This document shows positions 1-10,508 of a stretch of 64,000 nt of DNA, in pieces. How positions within the stretch are numbered: the stretch's first letter is position 1; each line of letters opens with the position of its first letter. Under the pieces are notes generated by a model that worked only from the letters and a program-made list of their open reading frames with translations, was not told where the DNA came from and searched no databases. The stretch comes from an uncultured Oxalobacter sp. GTDB lineage: Bacteria; Pseudomonadota; Gammaproteobacteria; Burkholderiales; Burkholderiaceae_D. Both the position numbers and the translations under genes were made by a program. The stretch covers positions 75,245-139,244 of the forward strand of contig CAKQWF010000006.1 in assembly GCA_934277985.1 (NCBI GenBank), read 5' to 3'.

Positions 1-684
1 GTTTCTTCTTCCTCAGGAAGCGCCGACTTGCTTGAAGCACTGAACGCCAATATCAATTTGTCGCCGGAAGAAATCGCGCGGTGTATCGAGGAAGTCGGCA
101 TCGGTTTCATGTATGCACCCAATCATCATGCAGCGATGAAACATGCCAAGGCAGTGCGCGAAGAACTGGGTGTCAGGACGATATTCAACATTCTCGGCCC
201 ACTGACGAATCCGGCATATGCCGACAATATGATGATGGGGGTTTTTCACCCTGATCTGGTCGGTATTCAGGTGCGTGTCTTGCAGAAAATGGGGCTGAAA
301 AGGGCGCTGGTCGTCTGGGGGCGTGACAATCTCGATGAAATTTCACTGGGAGCCAGCACGCTGGTCGGTGAGCTGTCCGACGGGAAGGTTCGCGAGTATG
401 ACATCCATCCGGAAGACTTCGGTATCCGGATGTATGCCAGCCGGAATTTCAAGGTCGCCAATGCCGAAGAATCCAGAAAAATCGTGCTGGATACCCTGAA
501 CAACAAGCCGACGCCGGCAGCAGACATCATCGCCCTGAATGCCGGCGCAGCACTTTATGCAGCAGGGAAGGCCGACTCGATTGCTGATGGCCTGGCGCAG
601 GCCAGAGCGGCGATCGAGTCTGGCGCAGCCAGAATGAAACTGGATCAGTTTGTTGGCTTCACACAATCGGTCAACCGGAAATAG
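1..684 (+). CDS. trpD: Anthranilate phosphoribosyltransferase, C-terminal part (truncated by window edge)
   Basis: TrpD transfers the phosphoribosyl group of PRPP to anthranilate, the second step of tryptophan synthesis in the cytoplasm. The reading frame is open from base 1, so the N-terminal third lies outside the window. Seen here are [14 protein letters not shown] at the start, the anthranilate-binding region around [19 protein letters not shown], and the conserved [14 protein letters not shown] motif. The gene ends 11 bp before trpC, with an AGGGAGGA ribosome site between them, so the two are translationally close and form the usual trpD-trpC pair. Identification is certain; only the start is missing. 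Confidence 0.96.
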   Translation, partial: VSSSSGSADLLEALNANINLSPEEIARCIEEVGIGFMYAPNHHAAMKHAKAVREELGVRTIFNILGPLTNPAYADNMMMGVFHPDLVGIQVRVLQKMGLKRALVVWGRDNLDEISLGASTLVGELSDGKVREYDIHPEDFGIRMYASRNFKVANAEESRKIVLDTLNNKPTPAADIIALNAGAALYAAGKADSIADGLAQARAAIESGAARMKLDQFVGFTQSVNRK

Positions 685-695
685 GGAGGACGGAC

Positions 696-1496
696 ATGTC
701 GGATATTCTGGAAAAAATTCTTGCCGTCAAAAGGGAAGAAATCGCGAAAGCCAAGGCGGTTCAGTCGTTGCAGGCATTGCGTGCACAAGCCGAAAACGAT
801 ACCGGATTGCGACAGAACCGACGCGATTTTGAAAAAGCCCTTCGTGAAAAAATAGCGGCCGGTTCGGCAGCCGTCATTGCCGAAGTCAAGAAAGCCTCGC
901 CGTCCAAAGGCATTATCCGGGAACGGTTTTATCCGGCGGAAATCGCGCGAAGCTATGAAAAATATGGTGCAGCGTGTTTGTCAGTACTTACTGACAGAGA
1001 ATTTTTCAAGGGCGATTCCGCTTATCTGGTTCAGGCGCGCGCGGCTTGTTCGTTACCGGTATTGCGCAAGGATTTCATCATCGATCCCTATCAGGTATAT
1101 GAAGCGGCGGCCTGGGGTGCGGACTGTATTTTGCTGATTGTGGCGGCGCTGGAAGACAGCCGGATGGCCGAACTGGAAGCCTGTGCGTCCGAATTCGGGC
1201 TGGATGTCCTGGTCGAAGTCCATAATGCCGCAGAGCTGGAACGTGCCCTGTCGCTTAAGACGCCGTTGCTGGGTATCAACAACCGCGATCTGAAAACTTT
1301 TCGCACTTCGATCGACAATACGATCCGTTTGTTGCCCGGATTGCCGCAAGGCAAACTGGTCGTGACCGAATCCGGTATTTTGTGCCGAGACGATGTACTG
1401 AAAATGCGTGCTGCGGGCGTGAATGCCTTTCTCGTGGGCGAGGCATTCATGCGTGCGGAAGAACCCGGTAAGGAACTGGCCAAACTGTTTGCTTGA
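696..1496 (+). CDS. trpC: Indole-3-glycerol-phosphate synthase
   Basis: TrpC closes the indole ring by converting 1-(2-carboxyphenylamino)-1-deoxyribulose 5-phosphate to indole-3-glycerol phosphate. The 266-residue length is normal for a monofunctional TrpC (no TrpF fusion). Diagnostic motifs are [12 protein letters not shown] near residue 63, the catalytic VLRKDFIID strand, [12 protein letters not shown] and VTESGI. The start follows a strong GGGAGGA site by 5 bp. It is the last gene of the trp segment and converges on an M61 peptidase gene 36 bp away; no clear intrinsic terminator is visible between them. Confidence 0.97.
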   Translation: MSDILEKILAVKREEIAKAKAVQSLQALRAQAENDTGLRQNRRDFEKALREKIAAGSAAVIAEVKKASPSKGIIRERFYPAEIARSYEKYGAACLSVLTDREFFKGDSAYLVQARAACSLPVLRKDFIIDPYQVYEAAAWGADCILLIVAALEDSRMAELEACASEFGLDVLVEVHNAAELERALSLKTPLLGINNRDLKTFRTSIDNTIRLLPGLPQGKLVVTESGILCRDDVLKMRAAGVNAFLVGEAFMRAEEPGKELAKLFA

Positions 1497-1532
1497 TGGT
1501 GTGGGCAGTTTGCATCAGGACTGGTGGCGGAC

Positions 1533-3356
1533 TTATGCCGCCGGAAGATGCAGCCAGTTCCGACGAGCTTCCCGCATGGAGGCGGTTTCTTCTTCTGAGA
1601 CGGACAGGGTGTACTTCGGTATGTGTTCGTCGGCCAGTGTCACTTCGAATTGCATCAGTTCGTCACGCCGGAAAACGTGGATGCGAATCGTTTCGCCCGC
1701 ATTGTAAGAGGACAGCTGCTTTTCGAGATTGGCGGCTGGATTGTCTGCCGATACTCTCAGGCCATCTATCGCCAGCAGGACATCACCCGCCGCAATGCCG
1801 GCACGGTGTGCCGTTCCACCTTCGAAGACATGCGTGACGACGCAATCTGATCCGGAACGCCGGACGCGGATGTCCAGACCCGGTATGGATGTCGCGGTGT
1901 CAAGCAGGGTGATCCCGAAAGGCGCAAAAAGTTCCGGTAACGGCAACAAGTCGGTTCCGTCGATATAGCGGTTGAAAAATTCCGTGCAATCCTCACCGCA
2001 GACGGATTCGATGATCGCTTTGGCATCGGCATCGGTTATGCCGTGTGCGTCTCCATGATAGAAATTCTTGCCGTAACGTTGCCACAGCACGCGCATGACG
2101 TCGTCAAGCGACCGGTTATGCCCGGTTTTTTCCCGGATCATGAGGTCAAGCGCCAGCGCGACGAGCGAACCTTTGGTGTAGTAGCTGACCAGCGCATTCG
2201 GTGCATTCTCATCCTGCCGGTAATACTTGATCCATGCATCGAAACTCGATTCTGCCACACTCTGCCTGAGATGGCCCCGTCCACGCATGACCTGATTGAG
2301 TGACGACGCGATTTGCTGCAAATAGGTGTTTGTATCAACCAGCCCGCTGCGCACGATGGTCAGATCGTCATAGTAGCTGGTGAATCCCTCAAACAGCCAT
2401 AAAAGCCGTGTATAGGTTTCTTCACGCAGGTCGTAGGGGGCGAAAACGGCCGGCTTGACCCGTTTCACATTCCATGTGTGGAAATATTCGTGGCTGCACA
2501 ATCCCAGAAATTGGAGATAGTCGTCGCTGATTTTTCCGGTAGCTTGCCGGTGATTGTTTATGACAGGAAGAGATGACCGGGAACATAACAGCGCGGTGGA
2601 TGCACGGTGTTCCAGTCCACCATACCCGTTTTTGACGACCATGACGAGGAAGACGTAGCGGGATACTGGCGCTTTCAGGGTTTCCGGTTCGAACAGGGCG
2701 ATTTCGGTTTCGCAGATTTTGCGCAGATCGTTTTCCAGCCGCTCCATATCCAGATGCGGAACACGTCCGGTAATGACGATATCGTGCGGGACGCCATGTG
2801 CCGTGAATTGCCCCAGCATGAAGTTCCCCATTTCGACCGGGGAATCGATCAGTTCGTCGTAATTGCTTGCACGATAGCTGCCAAAGCCGTAACGGGGCGC
2901 TTCGTGTTCAGGCAGGGCTGTCGCAACACGCCATGATGACGCTGCCTTACCGGCTGGCTTGCGGATATCGACGATGTGCGGGTATTCGCCATATCCGACC
3001 GCTTCCAGAAAAACGCTGGAACCATTGAAAAAGCCATGCGTCTGGTCAAGATGTGCGGTACGTACGGACAAGTCCCATGCATAGACGTCATAGTCGACGA
3101 TAAGTGGTCCGGAACAGGGGGCCGCTTGCCAAGTGTGCTTGTCGGTTTTATCCAGCGGGACAGGCATGCCATGAGAGTGCGCCCGGATCTGCACGATATT
3201 GCGTGCGAATTCGCGGATCATGTAACTGCCGGGTATCCATGCGGGCAACCGGAAGACCTGTCCGTCCGGAGCAGGTTCGTCGACCGTGACCGTAACATGG
3301 AACAGATGGGCATTCGGATCGGATGCCTCGATGGAATAATGGATGGCCTGCTTCAT
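1533..3356 (-). CDS. M61 family metallopeptidase (glycyl aminopeptidase type) with PDZ domain
   Basis: A 607-residue zinc peptidase of the M61 family, whose characterised members remove N-terminal glycine or alanine. The catalytic HEYFHTWNVKRVKP motif (HExxH) sits near residues 287-300, with the following glutamate-bearing LLWLFEGFTSYYDDL segment. The N-terminal 170 residues match the beta-sandwich of this family (ASDPNAHLFHVTV), and residues about 500-590 form a PDZ domain. No signal peptide is evident, suggesting a cytoplasmic enzyme. The start has an AGGGAG site 8 bp upstream. It begins 29 bp after the stop of metH and probably shares its transcript. The natural substrate cannot be read from the sequence. 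Confidence 0.92.
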   Translation of the reverse strand: MKQAIHYSIEASDPNAHLFHVTVTVDEPAPDGQVFRLPAWIPGSYMIREFARNIVQIRAHSHGMPVPLDKTDKHTWQAAPCSGPLIVDYDVYAWDLSVRTAHLDQTHGFFNGSSVFLEAVGYGEYPHIVDIRKPAGKAASSWRVATALPEHEAPRYGFGSYRASNYDELIDSPVEMGNFMLGQFTAHGVPHDIVITGRVPHLDMERLENDLRKICETEIALFEPETLKAPVSRYVFLVMVVKNGYGGLEHRASTALLCSRSSLPVINNHRQATGKISDDYLQFLGLCSHEYFHTWNVKRVKPAVFAPYDLREETYTRLLWLFEGFTSYYDDLTIVRSGLVDTNTYLQQIASSLNQVMRGRGHLRQSVAESSFDAWIKYYRQDENAPNALVSYYTKGSLVALALDLMIREKTGHNRSLDDVMRVLWQRYGKNFYHGDAHGITDADAKAIIESVCGEDCTEFFNRYIDGTDLLPLPELFAPFGITLLDTATSIPGLDIRVRRSGSDCVVTHVFEGGTAHRAGIAAGDVLLAIDGLRVSADNPAANLEKQLSSYNAGETIRIHVFRRDELMQFEVTLADEHIPKYTLSVSEEETASMREARRNWLHLPAA

Positions 3357-3385
3357 ATCGTCGTCTCCCTGCCGGTTGAATCTGT

Positions 3386-6300
3386 TTACAGGATCGGGGC
3401 CAGCCAGTGTGCCAGCTGTTCTTCGGAAACATGGCGACGCTTGGCCATGTCGGCGACCTGATCCTTGCCGATTTTTCCGATCGTGAAATAACGGGCATCC
3501 GGATGGGCGAAATAAAATCCCGCAATGGAAGCTGTCGGCAACATGGCGTACGATTCCGTCAGGCTCATGCCGATTTCCTCGCAGCGCAGGATACGGAAAA
3601 GATCGCTCTTGACGGTATGTTCCGGATTGGCCGGATAACCGGGGGCAGGACGGATGCCACGGTAGGGTTCCTTGTGCAATTCTTCGGGCGTGAAGCGTTC
3701 ATCCGGGGCATATCCCCACAGATCCTTGCGGACCAATTCATGCAGATATTCCGCCAGTGCCTCGACAAGACGGTCAGCCAGTGCTTTCAGCATGATGCCG
3801 TCGTAATCGTTTTGCGACGTGTTGAATGTTTCCAGCCGTGTATCGATACCGACACCGGTCGTGACCGCGAACAGACCGATATAGTCCCGGATGCCGGAAG
3901 ATTTGGGTGCGATGAAGTCGGCAAGACACTGGTTCGGACGGGCGATACCGTTGATCACCGGTTTTTCCGCCTGTTGCCGGACACCGTAATAGGTGAAGGC
4001 GACACTGGAACGGGTTTCATCGGTATAAATTTCGATATCGTCATCGTTGACGCTGTTGGCAGGCATCAGGGCAAGCGACGCGTTGGCGGTCAGCCATTTG
4101 CCCCGAATCAGTTTGTCCAGCATGGCTTTGCCGTCTGCGAAAACCTTGCGTGCGGTTTCGCCGTGAACAGGATCGTCGAGAATTTCGGGATAGGAACCGG
4201 AAAGATCCCAGACACGGAAAAACGGCGCCCAGTCGATGTAACCGGCCAGTGTCGCCAGATCGATGTTGCGCAGGAAACGCTGTCCCAGATAGACCGGTTT
4301 TTTCGGGGTATCCGGACCGCTGAACGACAGTTTCGCCTTGTTGGCGCGTGCTTCGTCGATCGGCAGCAGTTTCTTCGGTTTCTTGCTGGCGTGCAGCTCG
4401 CGGATGTGTTCGTAGTCGTCGGTCAGGACCTTGATATATTTTTCACGCATGCTGTCTGAGAGCAGTGCCTGAATGACTGTAACGGTGCGCGATGCATCCG
4501 GCACCTGAACGACCGGGCCTTCGTAATTCGGTGCGATCTTGATGGCGGTATGGGTCTTGCTGGTCGTCGCTCCCCCCACGAAAAGCGGGATTTTTCGGGT
4601 GCGGAAATATTCGTCGCGTTGCATTTCGCTGGCGACATGCATCATTTCTTCCAGTGAAGGCGTAATCAGGCCGGACAAGCCGATGGCATCGGCCTGGACT
4701 TCCTTGGCCTTGGCCAGAATCTCCTCGCATGGCACCATTACGCCCATGTTGATCACCTCGAAGTTGTTGCACTGCAAAACGACGGCCACGATGTTCTTGC
4801 CGATATCATGTACGTCGCCCTTGACAGTGGCGATCACGATTTTGCCTTTCGACTGGGTATTGCCGCTCAGGCGTTTCTGTTCCTCGATATACGGAACCAG
4901 ATAGGCGACCGCCTGTTTCATGACGCGGGCGGATTTGACGACTTGCGGCAGGAACATCTTGCCCTGACCGAACAGGTCCCCCACGGCATTCATGCCGTCC
5001 ATGAGCGGTCCTTCGATGACCTCGATCGGTTGACCGCCTTTTTTCAGGACTTCCTGAAGCGCTTCATCGGTATCTTCAGTGATGAAATCCGTCAGACCAT
5101 GCACAAAAGCATAGGTCAGGCGTTTGTTGACCGGTTCACTGCGCCACTGGAGATTGTCGCTTTCCTTTTTGGCGCCGGAATGGAATTCGCTGGCGACTTC
5201 GATCAGCCGCTCGGTGGCGTCCGGGCGGCGGTTGAGTACGGCATCCTCGACACGTTCGCGCAGCGTTTCCGGAATTTCGTCGTACACCCCGATCATGCCG
5301 GCGTTCACGATCCCCATCGTCAGTCCGGCCGCGATGGCGTGATACAGGAAAACTGTATGGATGGCTTCTCGGGCCGGATTGTTGCCGCGAAGACTGAAGC
5401 TGACGTTCGAAACACCGCCGCTGATCTTGGCATAAGGCAGGTTTGCCTTGATCCAGCGGGTCGCTTCGATGAAATCGACGGCATAGTTGTTATGTTCTTC
5501 AATACCGGTGGCGATGGCAAAAATGTTGGGGTCGAAAATGATGTCTTCGGCAGGGAAACCGATGGTATTGACCAGCAGATCGTAGGCACGTTTGCAAATG
5601 GCGATCTTTCGCTCGTAAGTGTCAGCCTGTCCCTGTTCGTCAAACGCCATGACGATGATGGCCGCACCATACCGGCGGCACAGTTTCGCCTGTCTGAGAA
5701 ATTCGGCTTCACCGGCTTTCAGCGAAATGGAATTGACGATGGATTTTCCCTGGAGGCATTTCAGGCCGGTCTCGATCACTTCCCATTTGGATGAATCGAG
5801 CATGACGGGTACACGGGCGATTTCCGGTTCCGAGGCGATCAGGTTCAGAAAACGTCGCATGGCGCTGACTGAATCGAGCATGGCTTCGTCCATGTTGATG
5901 TCGATGATCTGGGCACCGTTTTCGACCTGCTGGCGGGCGACTGCCAGCGCCTTGTCGTATTCCTCGTTCAGAATCATCCGGGCGAAAGCCTTCGAACCGG
6001 TGACGTTCGTGCGTTCGCCGACATTGACGAACAGGGAATCGTCGTCGATCGTGAAAGGTTCCAGACCCGACAGACGCATGGCTGGCGGGATGACCGGTAC
6101 TTTTCTGGGAGGCAACGAGGCGACGGCCTGCGTGATGGCGCGGATATGGTCCGGCGTGGTACCGCAACAGCCTCCGACGACATTGACGAAACCGCTTCGT
6201 GCGAATTCATTCAGGAAAGATGCTGTATCTTTCGGGCCTTCGTCGAAACCGGTTTCACTCATCGGATTGGGCAGGCCGGCATTCGGATAAATACAGATAT

Positions 6301-7138
6301 ACGTGTCGGCGATCCGTGACAGTTCTTCGACATACGGGCGCATCAACGCCGCACCCAGTGCACAGTTCAGGCCAACGGTCAGCGGTTTGGCATGGCGGAT
6401 CGAATACCAGAAAGCCGTCACCGTCTGGCCAGAAAGAATACGGCCGGATGCGTCGGTCACCGTTCCGGAAATCATGATGGGCAGTTTTTTCCCCGTCGCT
6501 TCGAAGAAGCTGTCGATGGCGAAGAGGGCAGCCTTGCAATTCAGGGTATCGAAGACCGTTTCGACCAGAAACAGATCGACTCCCCCGTCGACCAGCGCGC
6601 GAACTTGTTCGGAATAGGCGTCGACGAGCTGGTCGAACGTGATGTTGCGTGCACCCGGATCGTTGACGTCCGGCGAGATCGAAGCGGTTCGTGGCGTCGG
6701 CCCGATCGAGCCTGCGACAAAACGCGGATGTTCTGGCGTGGCATACCGGTCACATACGGCACGGGCGATTTTCGCCGATTGCACATTCATCTCATAGACG
6801 AGATGTGCCATATGGTAGTCTTCTTGCGCAATTGCCGTGGCACCGAACGTGTTGGTTTCGATAATGTCCGCACCGGCTTTCAGATATTCTTCATGAATGG
6901 CCGAAATGATGTGAGGCTGTGTCAGTGAAAGCAGTTCATTGTTGCCCTTGACGAACAATTCACGGTTTCCGGTCGAGGCAGGGGGAGCAAAGTCGATAAA
7001 CCGGCCATCTGGACCGCCCCGGTAATCTTCTTCCGTCAGACCATAACGCTGGATCATGGTACCCATGGCGCCATCCAGAATGAGAATACGGCGAGACATG
7101 ATATCGCGAAGGCGGTTTTCGGTAGTGTTGTTTTCCAT
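3386..7138 (-). CDS. metH: Cobalamin-dependent methionine synthase
   Basis: MetH transfers the methyl group of 5-methyltetrahydrofolate to homocysteine through bound cobalamin. At 1250 residues it carries the four usual modules: homocysteine domain (zinc ligands in GLNCALG and [10 protein letters not shown] near residue 323), pterin-binding domain beginning at [13 protein letters not shown] (about 371), cobalamin-binding module with the lower-ligand histidine in GDVHDIGKN (about 777), and a C-terminal AdoMet activation domain ([11 protein letters not shown]). It is therefore reactivable and full length. It needs vitamin B12, relevant to the B12 riboswitch at 40.5 kb. The gene is 234 bp downstream of dsbC and likely has its own promoter. 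Confidence 0.98.
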   Translation of the reverse strand: MENNTTENRLRDIMSRRILILDGAMGTMIQRYGLTEEDYRGGPDGRFIDFAPPASTGNRELFVKGNNELLSLTQPHIISAIHEEYLKAGADIIETNTFGATAIAQEDYHMAHLVYEMNVQSAKIARAVCDRYATPEHPRFVAGSIGPTPRTASISPDVNDPGARNITFDQLVDAYSEQVRALVDGGVDLFLVETVFDTLNCKAALFAIDSFFEATGKKLPIMISGTVTDASGRILSGQTVTAFWYSIRHAKPLTVGLNCALGAALMRPYVEELSRIADTYICIYPNAGLPNPMSETGFDEGPKDTASFLNEFARSGFVNVVGGCCGTTPDHIRAITQAVASLPPRKVPVIPPAMRLSGLEPFTIDDDSLFVNVGERTNVTGSKAFARMILNEEYDKALAVARQQVENGAQIIDINMDEAMLDSVSAMRRFLNLIASEPEIARVPVMLDSSKWEVIETGLKCLQGKSIVNSISLKAGEAEFLRQAKLCRRYGAAIIVMAFDEQGQADTYERKIAICKRAYDLLVNTIGFPAEDIIFDPNIFAIATGIEEHNNYAVDFIEATRWIKANLPYAKISGGVSNVSFSLRGNNPAREAIHTVFLYHAIAAGLTMGIVNAGMIGVYDEIPETLRERVEDAVLNRRPDATERLIEVASEFHSGAKKESDNLQWRSEPVNKRLTYAFVHGLTDFITEDTDEALQEVLKKGGQPIEVIEGPLMDGMNAVGDLFGQGKMFLPQVVKSARVMKQAVAYLVPYIEEQKRLSGNTQSKGKIVIATVKGDVHDIGKNIVAVVLQCNNFEVINMGVMVPCEEILAKAKEVQADAIGLSGLITPSLEEMMHVASEMQRDEYFRTRKIPLFVGGATTSKTHTAIKIAPNYEGPVVQVPDASRTVTVIQALLSDSMREKYIKVLTDDYEHIRELHASKKPKKLLPIDEARANKAKLSFSGPDTPKKPVYLGQRFLRNIDLATLAGYIDWAPFFRVWDLSGSYPEILDDPVHGETARKVFADGKAMLDKLIRGKWLTANASLALMPANSVNDDDIEIYTDETRSSVAFTYYGVRQQAEKPVINGIARPNQCLADFIAPKSSGIRDYIGLFAVTTGVGIDTRLETFNTSQNDYDGIMLKALADRLVEALAEYLHELVRKDLWGYAPDERFTPEELHKEPYRGIRPAPGYPANPEHTVKSDLFRILRCEEIGMSLTESYAMLPTASIAGFYFAHPDARYFTIGKIGKDQVADMAKRRHVSEEQLAHWLAPIL

Positions 7139-7212
7139 TTTGATTTCCGGTAGAGGGCGAAAGGCCGGAGCTTTCGCCGGAATTGGGGTTTTAGAGATAC
7201 AGGAAATGAAAA

Positions 7213-7242
7213 ATTATACTGTAATCAACAATCAGGAATGAA
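7213..7242 (-). promoter_or_regulatory. Possible sigma-70 promoter for metH
   Basis: On the minus strand a perfect TATAAT (7213-7218) is preceded at 18 bp by TTCATT (7237-7242), a partial match to TTGACA. It lies 75 bp upstream of the metH start codon in the 234 bp dsbC-metH gap. No cobalamin, SAM or SAH riboswitch signature was seen in this gap. Confidence 0.35.
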
Positions 7243-7372
7243 CCGGTCGGCAGTGCCATGTCGTATCCGCAGTAAAGCAAGTTTTTGATACCGCAGGTTT
7301 TCCGTTGAGGCGGTGTGTGGCAGGCGCTGTCGTCCAGTCTTGTCGCAAGCGATTGCTTTCGGCGGGAAAACC

Positions 7373-8107
7373 TTACGGGAGCGATTGCAGCTTCAGGTTG
7401 ATCGAATCCGCTTCGGCGACGCCAGGAACCCGAGTGCCGTCAGCAAAGAAAATCGTCGGTGTTCCCTCGATATTGAGCTGTTTGCCCAGTGCGCGAATCC
7501 GTTTATCCGGGAAAGCGCAGTTATTGCCGGCTTTCGCAGGCATTTTGTCGTTGATCATCCAGTCGTGCCATGCCTGTGCCGGGTTGGGGGAACACCAGAT
7601 GTTTCTGGAAATCTCGACGGATTTTTCTGACAGGATATTGAGCGGATACAGATAGATCGTGACATTGTCCACGTTTCGCAGGTTGTATTCGAGCTGTTTG
7701 CAGTGGCGGCAGGTCGGATCGGAAAAAACGGCCATCTTGCCTTCACCGCTTCCCTTGACGATCTGGATTGCCAGGTCTTTCGGCAGGCTTGAAAAGTCTG
7801 TGATCGCGAATTTCCGGAGTTTTTCGTTCGTATAGTCGGTCCGCGTCTGGATGTCCATGATGTTCCCGATGAAGAGGTAGCGTGCCTCGGCGTCGGTATA
7901 GACCAGATTGTTGCCGACACGGACTTCGTACAAACCTGAATACGGAGTTTTGACGATATCGCTTTTCTCGACATTCACGCCGAGATATTCCACGAAACGC
8001 TTCTGAATAACAGTTTCGGCAGAAGATGCCGCCAACGTGCAGGCACACCAGAGCATGCAGCAAATCGCCGAAATGGTATGAATAAAACGGGTAATCGGAT
8101 AAGGCAT
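7373..8107 (-). CDS. dsbC: Periplasmic disulfide isomerase, DsbC family
   Basis: DsbC-type protein that reshuffles wrong disulfides in periplasmic proteins and is kept reduced by DsbD. From the chosen start (ATG at 8107, AGGA about 9 bp upstream) it is 244 residues with a hydrophobic signal peptide of about 27 residues (YPITRFIHTISAICCMLWCA). The N-terminal dimerisation domain follows (VEYLGVNVEKSDIVKTPYSGLYEV), then a thioredoxin fold with active-site CRHC near residue 131 in FSDPTCRHCKQLE and the cis-proline loop EGTPTIFFADG. An in-frame start 99 bp further upstream would add an unlikely N-terminus. Divergent from the tRNA-Thr gene 155 bp away. Confidence 0.93.
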   Translation of the reverse strand: MPYPITRFIHTISAICCMLWCACTLAASSAETVIQKRFVEYLGVNVEKSDIVKTPYSGLYEVRVGNNLVYTDAEARYLFIGNIMDIQTRTDYTNEKLRKFAITDFSSLPKDLAIQIVKGSGEGKMAVFSDPTCRHCKQLEYNLRNVDNVTIYLYPLNILSEKSVEISRNIWCSPNPAQAWHDWMINDKMPAKAGNNCAFPDKRIRALGKQLNIEGTPTIFFADGTRVPGVAEADSINLKLQSLP

Positions 8108-8261
8108 AATAGATATTCCTGAAAAGTTTTTGCCAGGGAAGGGCCAGAAGGCGTATTCTGGCCATGTATGCAGCAAAAGCGCAATCTGAAACGAAAGAAA
8201 AAACAATTCTGTATAATGAAAAACGACACGTCGGCGTTTTTTTTGTTACAATGCACGCTTC

Positions 8262-8317
<56 letters not shown>

Positions 8318-8337
<20 letters not shown>

Positions 8338-8411
8338 AATCCAATTCCAAAGCCATCCCAAGATGTCTTTTAAGCCGTGTAAATTCAACAGTTTACACGG
8401 CTTTTTTTATG
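8318..8411 (+). repeat. attL: left direct repeat of the integrative element
   Basis: About 94 bp running from the tRNA-Thr T-arm through the CCA end and the downstream terminator. The same stretch recurs at 19404-19496 with two substitutions and one or two single-base gaps near the ends; the block 8343-8408 is identical. Repeats that rebuild a tRNA 3' end are the standard footprint of tyrosine-integrase insertion. The intact tRNA is on this (integrase) side. Confidence 0.92.
8372..8408. terminator. Terminator of tRNA-Thr (copy within attL)
   Basis: A perfect 12-bp stem AAGCCGTGTAAA / TTTACACGGCTT around an 8-nt loop, followed by seven T. The same hairpin is duplicated in attR at 19459-19496, where it covers the 3' end of the DUF4186 gene. 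Confidence 0.85.
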
Positions 8412-8458
8412 TTTTGTTGTCCTGACACGTCCTCATTAGTCCGCTGACATCCACGACT

Positions 8459-8481
8459 TTTGTGTATATATTTGTGCATAT
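8459..8481 (+). repeat. Left arm-type repeat, probable integrase binding site
   Basis: A 23-bp sequence starting TTTGTGTATATA is repeated exactly at 19336-19358, about 60 bp inside the other end. Inverse copies of its core (ATATACACAAA) occur near 8497 and 8513. Paired repeats just inside both ends fit arm-type sites of a tyrosine recombinase; the cluster also covers the likely int promoter. Confidence 0.6.
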
Positions 8482-8524
8482 GCGAACTGGTTTTCGATAT
8501 ACACAAATCCGGATATACACAAAA

Positions 8525-9787
8525 ATGCCGAAAATTTCCAAACCATTATCTGACAGACAGATCAGCAACGCAAAGCCGAGGGACAGGGATTACTCCCTGC
8601 CGGATGGGGGTGGTCTGGGTCTGGTGGTGACCATCAAGGGGTCAAAATTGTGGCGGATGCGGACACGTATCAACGGGAAGCCGGTAGTTTTTTCTTTTGG
8701 TGAATACCCGCAACTATCCCTTGAGCAGGCCAGAAAGAGGCGCGATGAGGTGTGCAAACTGGTTGCCGAAGGGATCGACCCACGTGAGGCAAAAAAAGCG
8801 CAACAGGCGGCCGAGAAGGCGGCAGAGGATGCGAAAGCGATGGCGGATGACCGGACGTTTGAGAAGCTGGCCAGAAGGCTGTATGAGCGCAAGGCGGGCA
8901 GGACATCGGACAGTTACCGCCATACGATGTTGCGGCAGTTTGAGCTGCATATGTTCCCGGTGATCGGGAAAAAGAACATTGCCGATATTGAAGGCAAGGA
9001 ATTGTTCGATCTGTTTTGCGGCACCGCCAGTATGCTCAATGCGAGGGGCAAGCCGATGACGTACATGGCCAAGAAGCCGTGCCAGTGGACGGCGGAAGTT
9101 TACGATCTGGCCAATATGGAGAACAGCAGTTTCAATCTGAACAATCCTTGCCGGGCGATTATCCGGTTTTTGCCGAAGCATGAGACGGAGCATATGCGGC
9201 GGATACGGTTTTCGGAATTGCCGGATTTTATTCTGGCATTGCAGACGTATGGCGGGCATGTTCTGACGAAGGCGGCTATCTGGATGATGCTTTATACCGG
9301 GGTGCGGCAGGCCAGTATCCGTCATGCGCAATGGTCTGATTTCGATATGAAGGCGGCGATCTGGAACCGCAAGCCGGAAAAGTCCGATAAGGAAATTCAT
9401 GAGTTGCCTTTGCCCAAACAGGCGGTGAAGGTGCTGGAAACGATCCGGGGTTTGTCGGATGGAAAAGGTGATCTGGTTTTTCCGAGTGTGTATGCCAGTC
9501 AGTTGAAGATGAGCGAGGCGGCAATCGGTCAGGCGATAAGGCGCATGGGGTTTGCCATGACGGGACACGGTTTGCGCGGGGTGGTCAGTACGGGTCTCAA
9601 TGAGCGGGGGTTCAGTCCCCGTCTGGTTGAAGTGCAACTGGGTCACAAGAAGGGGGATGCGATCGAGGCGGCCTATAACGATGCCAGGCATTTGAAAGAC
9701 CGGCGCAAGATGATGCAGGCGTGGGCGGATTATCTGGAAGGGTTGAAGGCTGGAAAAATAACAAGGATTGGAAAAGGTGTTGCATAA
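8525..9787 (+). CDS. Tyrosine recombinase / integrase, P4 type (DUF4102)
   Basis: Site-specific recombinase that inserts and excises the element at tRNA-Thr. The N-terminal DUF4102 domain is clear (MPKISKPLSDRQISNAKPRD, then LPDGGGLGLVVTIKGSKLWRMR), followed by a core-binding domain and a C-terminal catalytic domain with YTGVRQASIRHAQWSDFD (first arginine), GHGLRGVVST (HxxR) and the catalytic tyrosine in EAAYNDARH. The start at 8525 is preferred because a 21-residue longer version would translate the 23-bp arm repeat. 420 residues, usual for P4-like integrases. It appears intact. Confidence 0.95.
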   Translation: MPKISKPLSDRQISNAKPRDRDYSLPDGGGLGLVVTIKGSKLWRMRTRINGKPVVFSFGEYPQLSLEQARKRRDEVCKLVAEGIDPREAKKAQQAAEKAAEDAKAMADDRTFEKLARRLYERKAGRTSDSYRHTMLRQFELHMFPVIGKKNIADIEGKELFDLFCGTASMLNARGKPMTYMAKKPCQWTAEVYDLANMENSSFNLNNPCRAIIRFLPKHETEHMRRIRFSELPDFILALQTYGGHVLTKAAIWMMLYTGVRQASIRHAQWSDFDMKAAIWNRKPEKSDKEIHELPLPKQAVKVLETIRGLSDGKGDLVFPSVYASQLKMSEAAIGQAIRRMGFAMTGHGLRGVVSTGLNERGFSPRLVEVQLGHKKGDAIEAAYNDARHLKDRRKMMQAWADYLEGLKAGKITRIGKGVA

Positions 9788-10068
9788 AAACAATAAGTTT
9801 TTGTTTCGCCACTTTTCGGCATGAAACGGGAAATAATGGCCGGAAATGTGTGTAAACGGATGGTATGCCGAAAAGAGTTTTTCATAAGTGGTTGATTTGA
9901 AATATTTTCATGGCGGACGCGAAGGCCGGTGCACAGTTTGAGAAAGTCGCAACAAAATGCACAGGCGTTATTGTCTTTTAGGTAAACTATGCAGGAGCTG
10001 TATAAATAAACAGGGATTCATGAGGAATCAAGCCTTGATGTGGTTTTGAAGGCCGCCACATAAAGGAA

Positions 10069-10100
10069 AGCCCCGAAGGTGCGGCAACACCAACGGGGCT
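10069..10100 (+). ncRNA. Stem-loop in the alpA leader, possible regulatory RNA
   Basis: AGCCCCG (10069-10075) pairs with CGGGGCT (10094-10100), and inside it GGTG pairs with CACC around CGGCAA, forming a compact two-tier hairpin. Short GGCC segments outside can extend it. Hairpins of this look (GGTGCGGCAACACC core) lie ahead of replication genes in many P4-like elements, and P4 itself makes a structured immunity RNA in this position. Function here is inferred only. Confidence 0.4.
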
Positions 10101-10170
10101 GGAAAAAGGCCTTGAAATTGAACGAGGATAAGAGCCTTACAAACTTGTAATTCAGCTTGCAAGCAAATAT

Positions 10171-10188
10171 TAGTGTAGTTATACACTA
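10171..10188. promoter_or_regulatory. Inverted repeat upstream of alpA, probable operator
   Basis: TAGTGTA-GTTA-TACACTA is a perfect 7-bp inverted repeat 60 bp ahead of the AlpA-type gene. Its position and size fit a repressor site for the element's early operon; the binding protein is unknown. Confidence 0.45.
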
Positions 10189-10247
10189 CTTTCAAGCGAA
10201 AAATTTACCAGCTAGTAAGGCATTCCACGACCTTCAAAGGAGCAAGA

Positions 10248-10496
10248 ATGTCTTGTATCTTCCTTAAACTTCCAAAAGTTTCTTCCATCACCGGCCGCAG
10301 CCGCAGCAAGATTTACGCTGACATGAAGGCGCAGATATTCCCGTCCCCGGTACGTCTGGGCACACGTTCTGTCGCATGGGTTGACCATGAAATCAGCGCA
10401 TGGGTACAAGCCAAGATCGCTGGTAAGACTGATGACGAGCTGAAAGCGCTGGTTGCCTCACTGGTGGCTGCACGCCAAACATCCGTTTCTATCTGA
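10248..10496 (+). CDS. AlpA-family DNA-binding regulator
   Basis: An 82-residue protein of the AlpA/Cox-like winged helix family: LPKVSSITGRSRSKIYADMK is the helix-turn-helix, followed by FPSPVRLGTRSVAWVDHEISAWV, the typical AlpA continuation. Such proteins activate integrase or replication genes and can act as excisionase in P4-like elements. It has a strong AAAGGAG site and is followed after 12 bp by the primase gene, so it heads the replication operon. Length and motif are complete. Confidence 0.88.
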   Translation: MSCIFLKLPKVSSITGRSRSKIYADMKAQIFPSPVRLGTRSVAWVDHEISAWVQAKIAGKTDDELKALVASLVAARQTSVSI

Positions 10497-10508
10497 ACGG
10501 AGGAATCC

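Larger units (their letters stand above)
9788..10247. other. Non-coding leader region between integrase and alpA
   Basis: 460 bp with no supported gene. It holds two structured elements annotated separately: a GC-rich hairpin (10069-10100) and an AT-rich inverted repeat (10171-10188). An AAAGGAG ribosome site for the next gene lies at 10234-10243. Confidence 0.6.

Noticed and set aside
1497..1532. Terminator between trpC and the M61 gene
   Set aside because: GGCGGACTTATGCCGCC gives only a weak short stem without a T-run.
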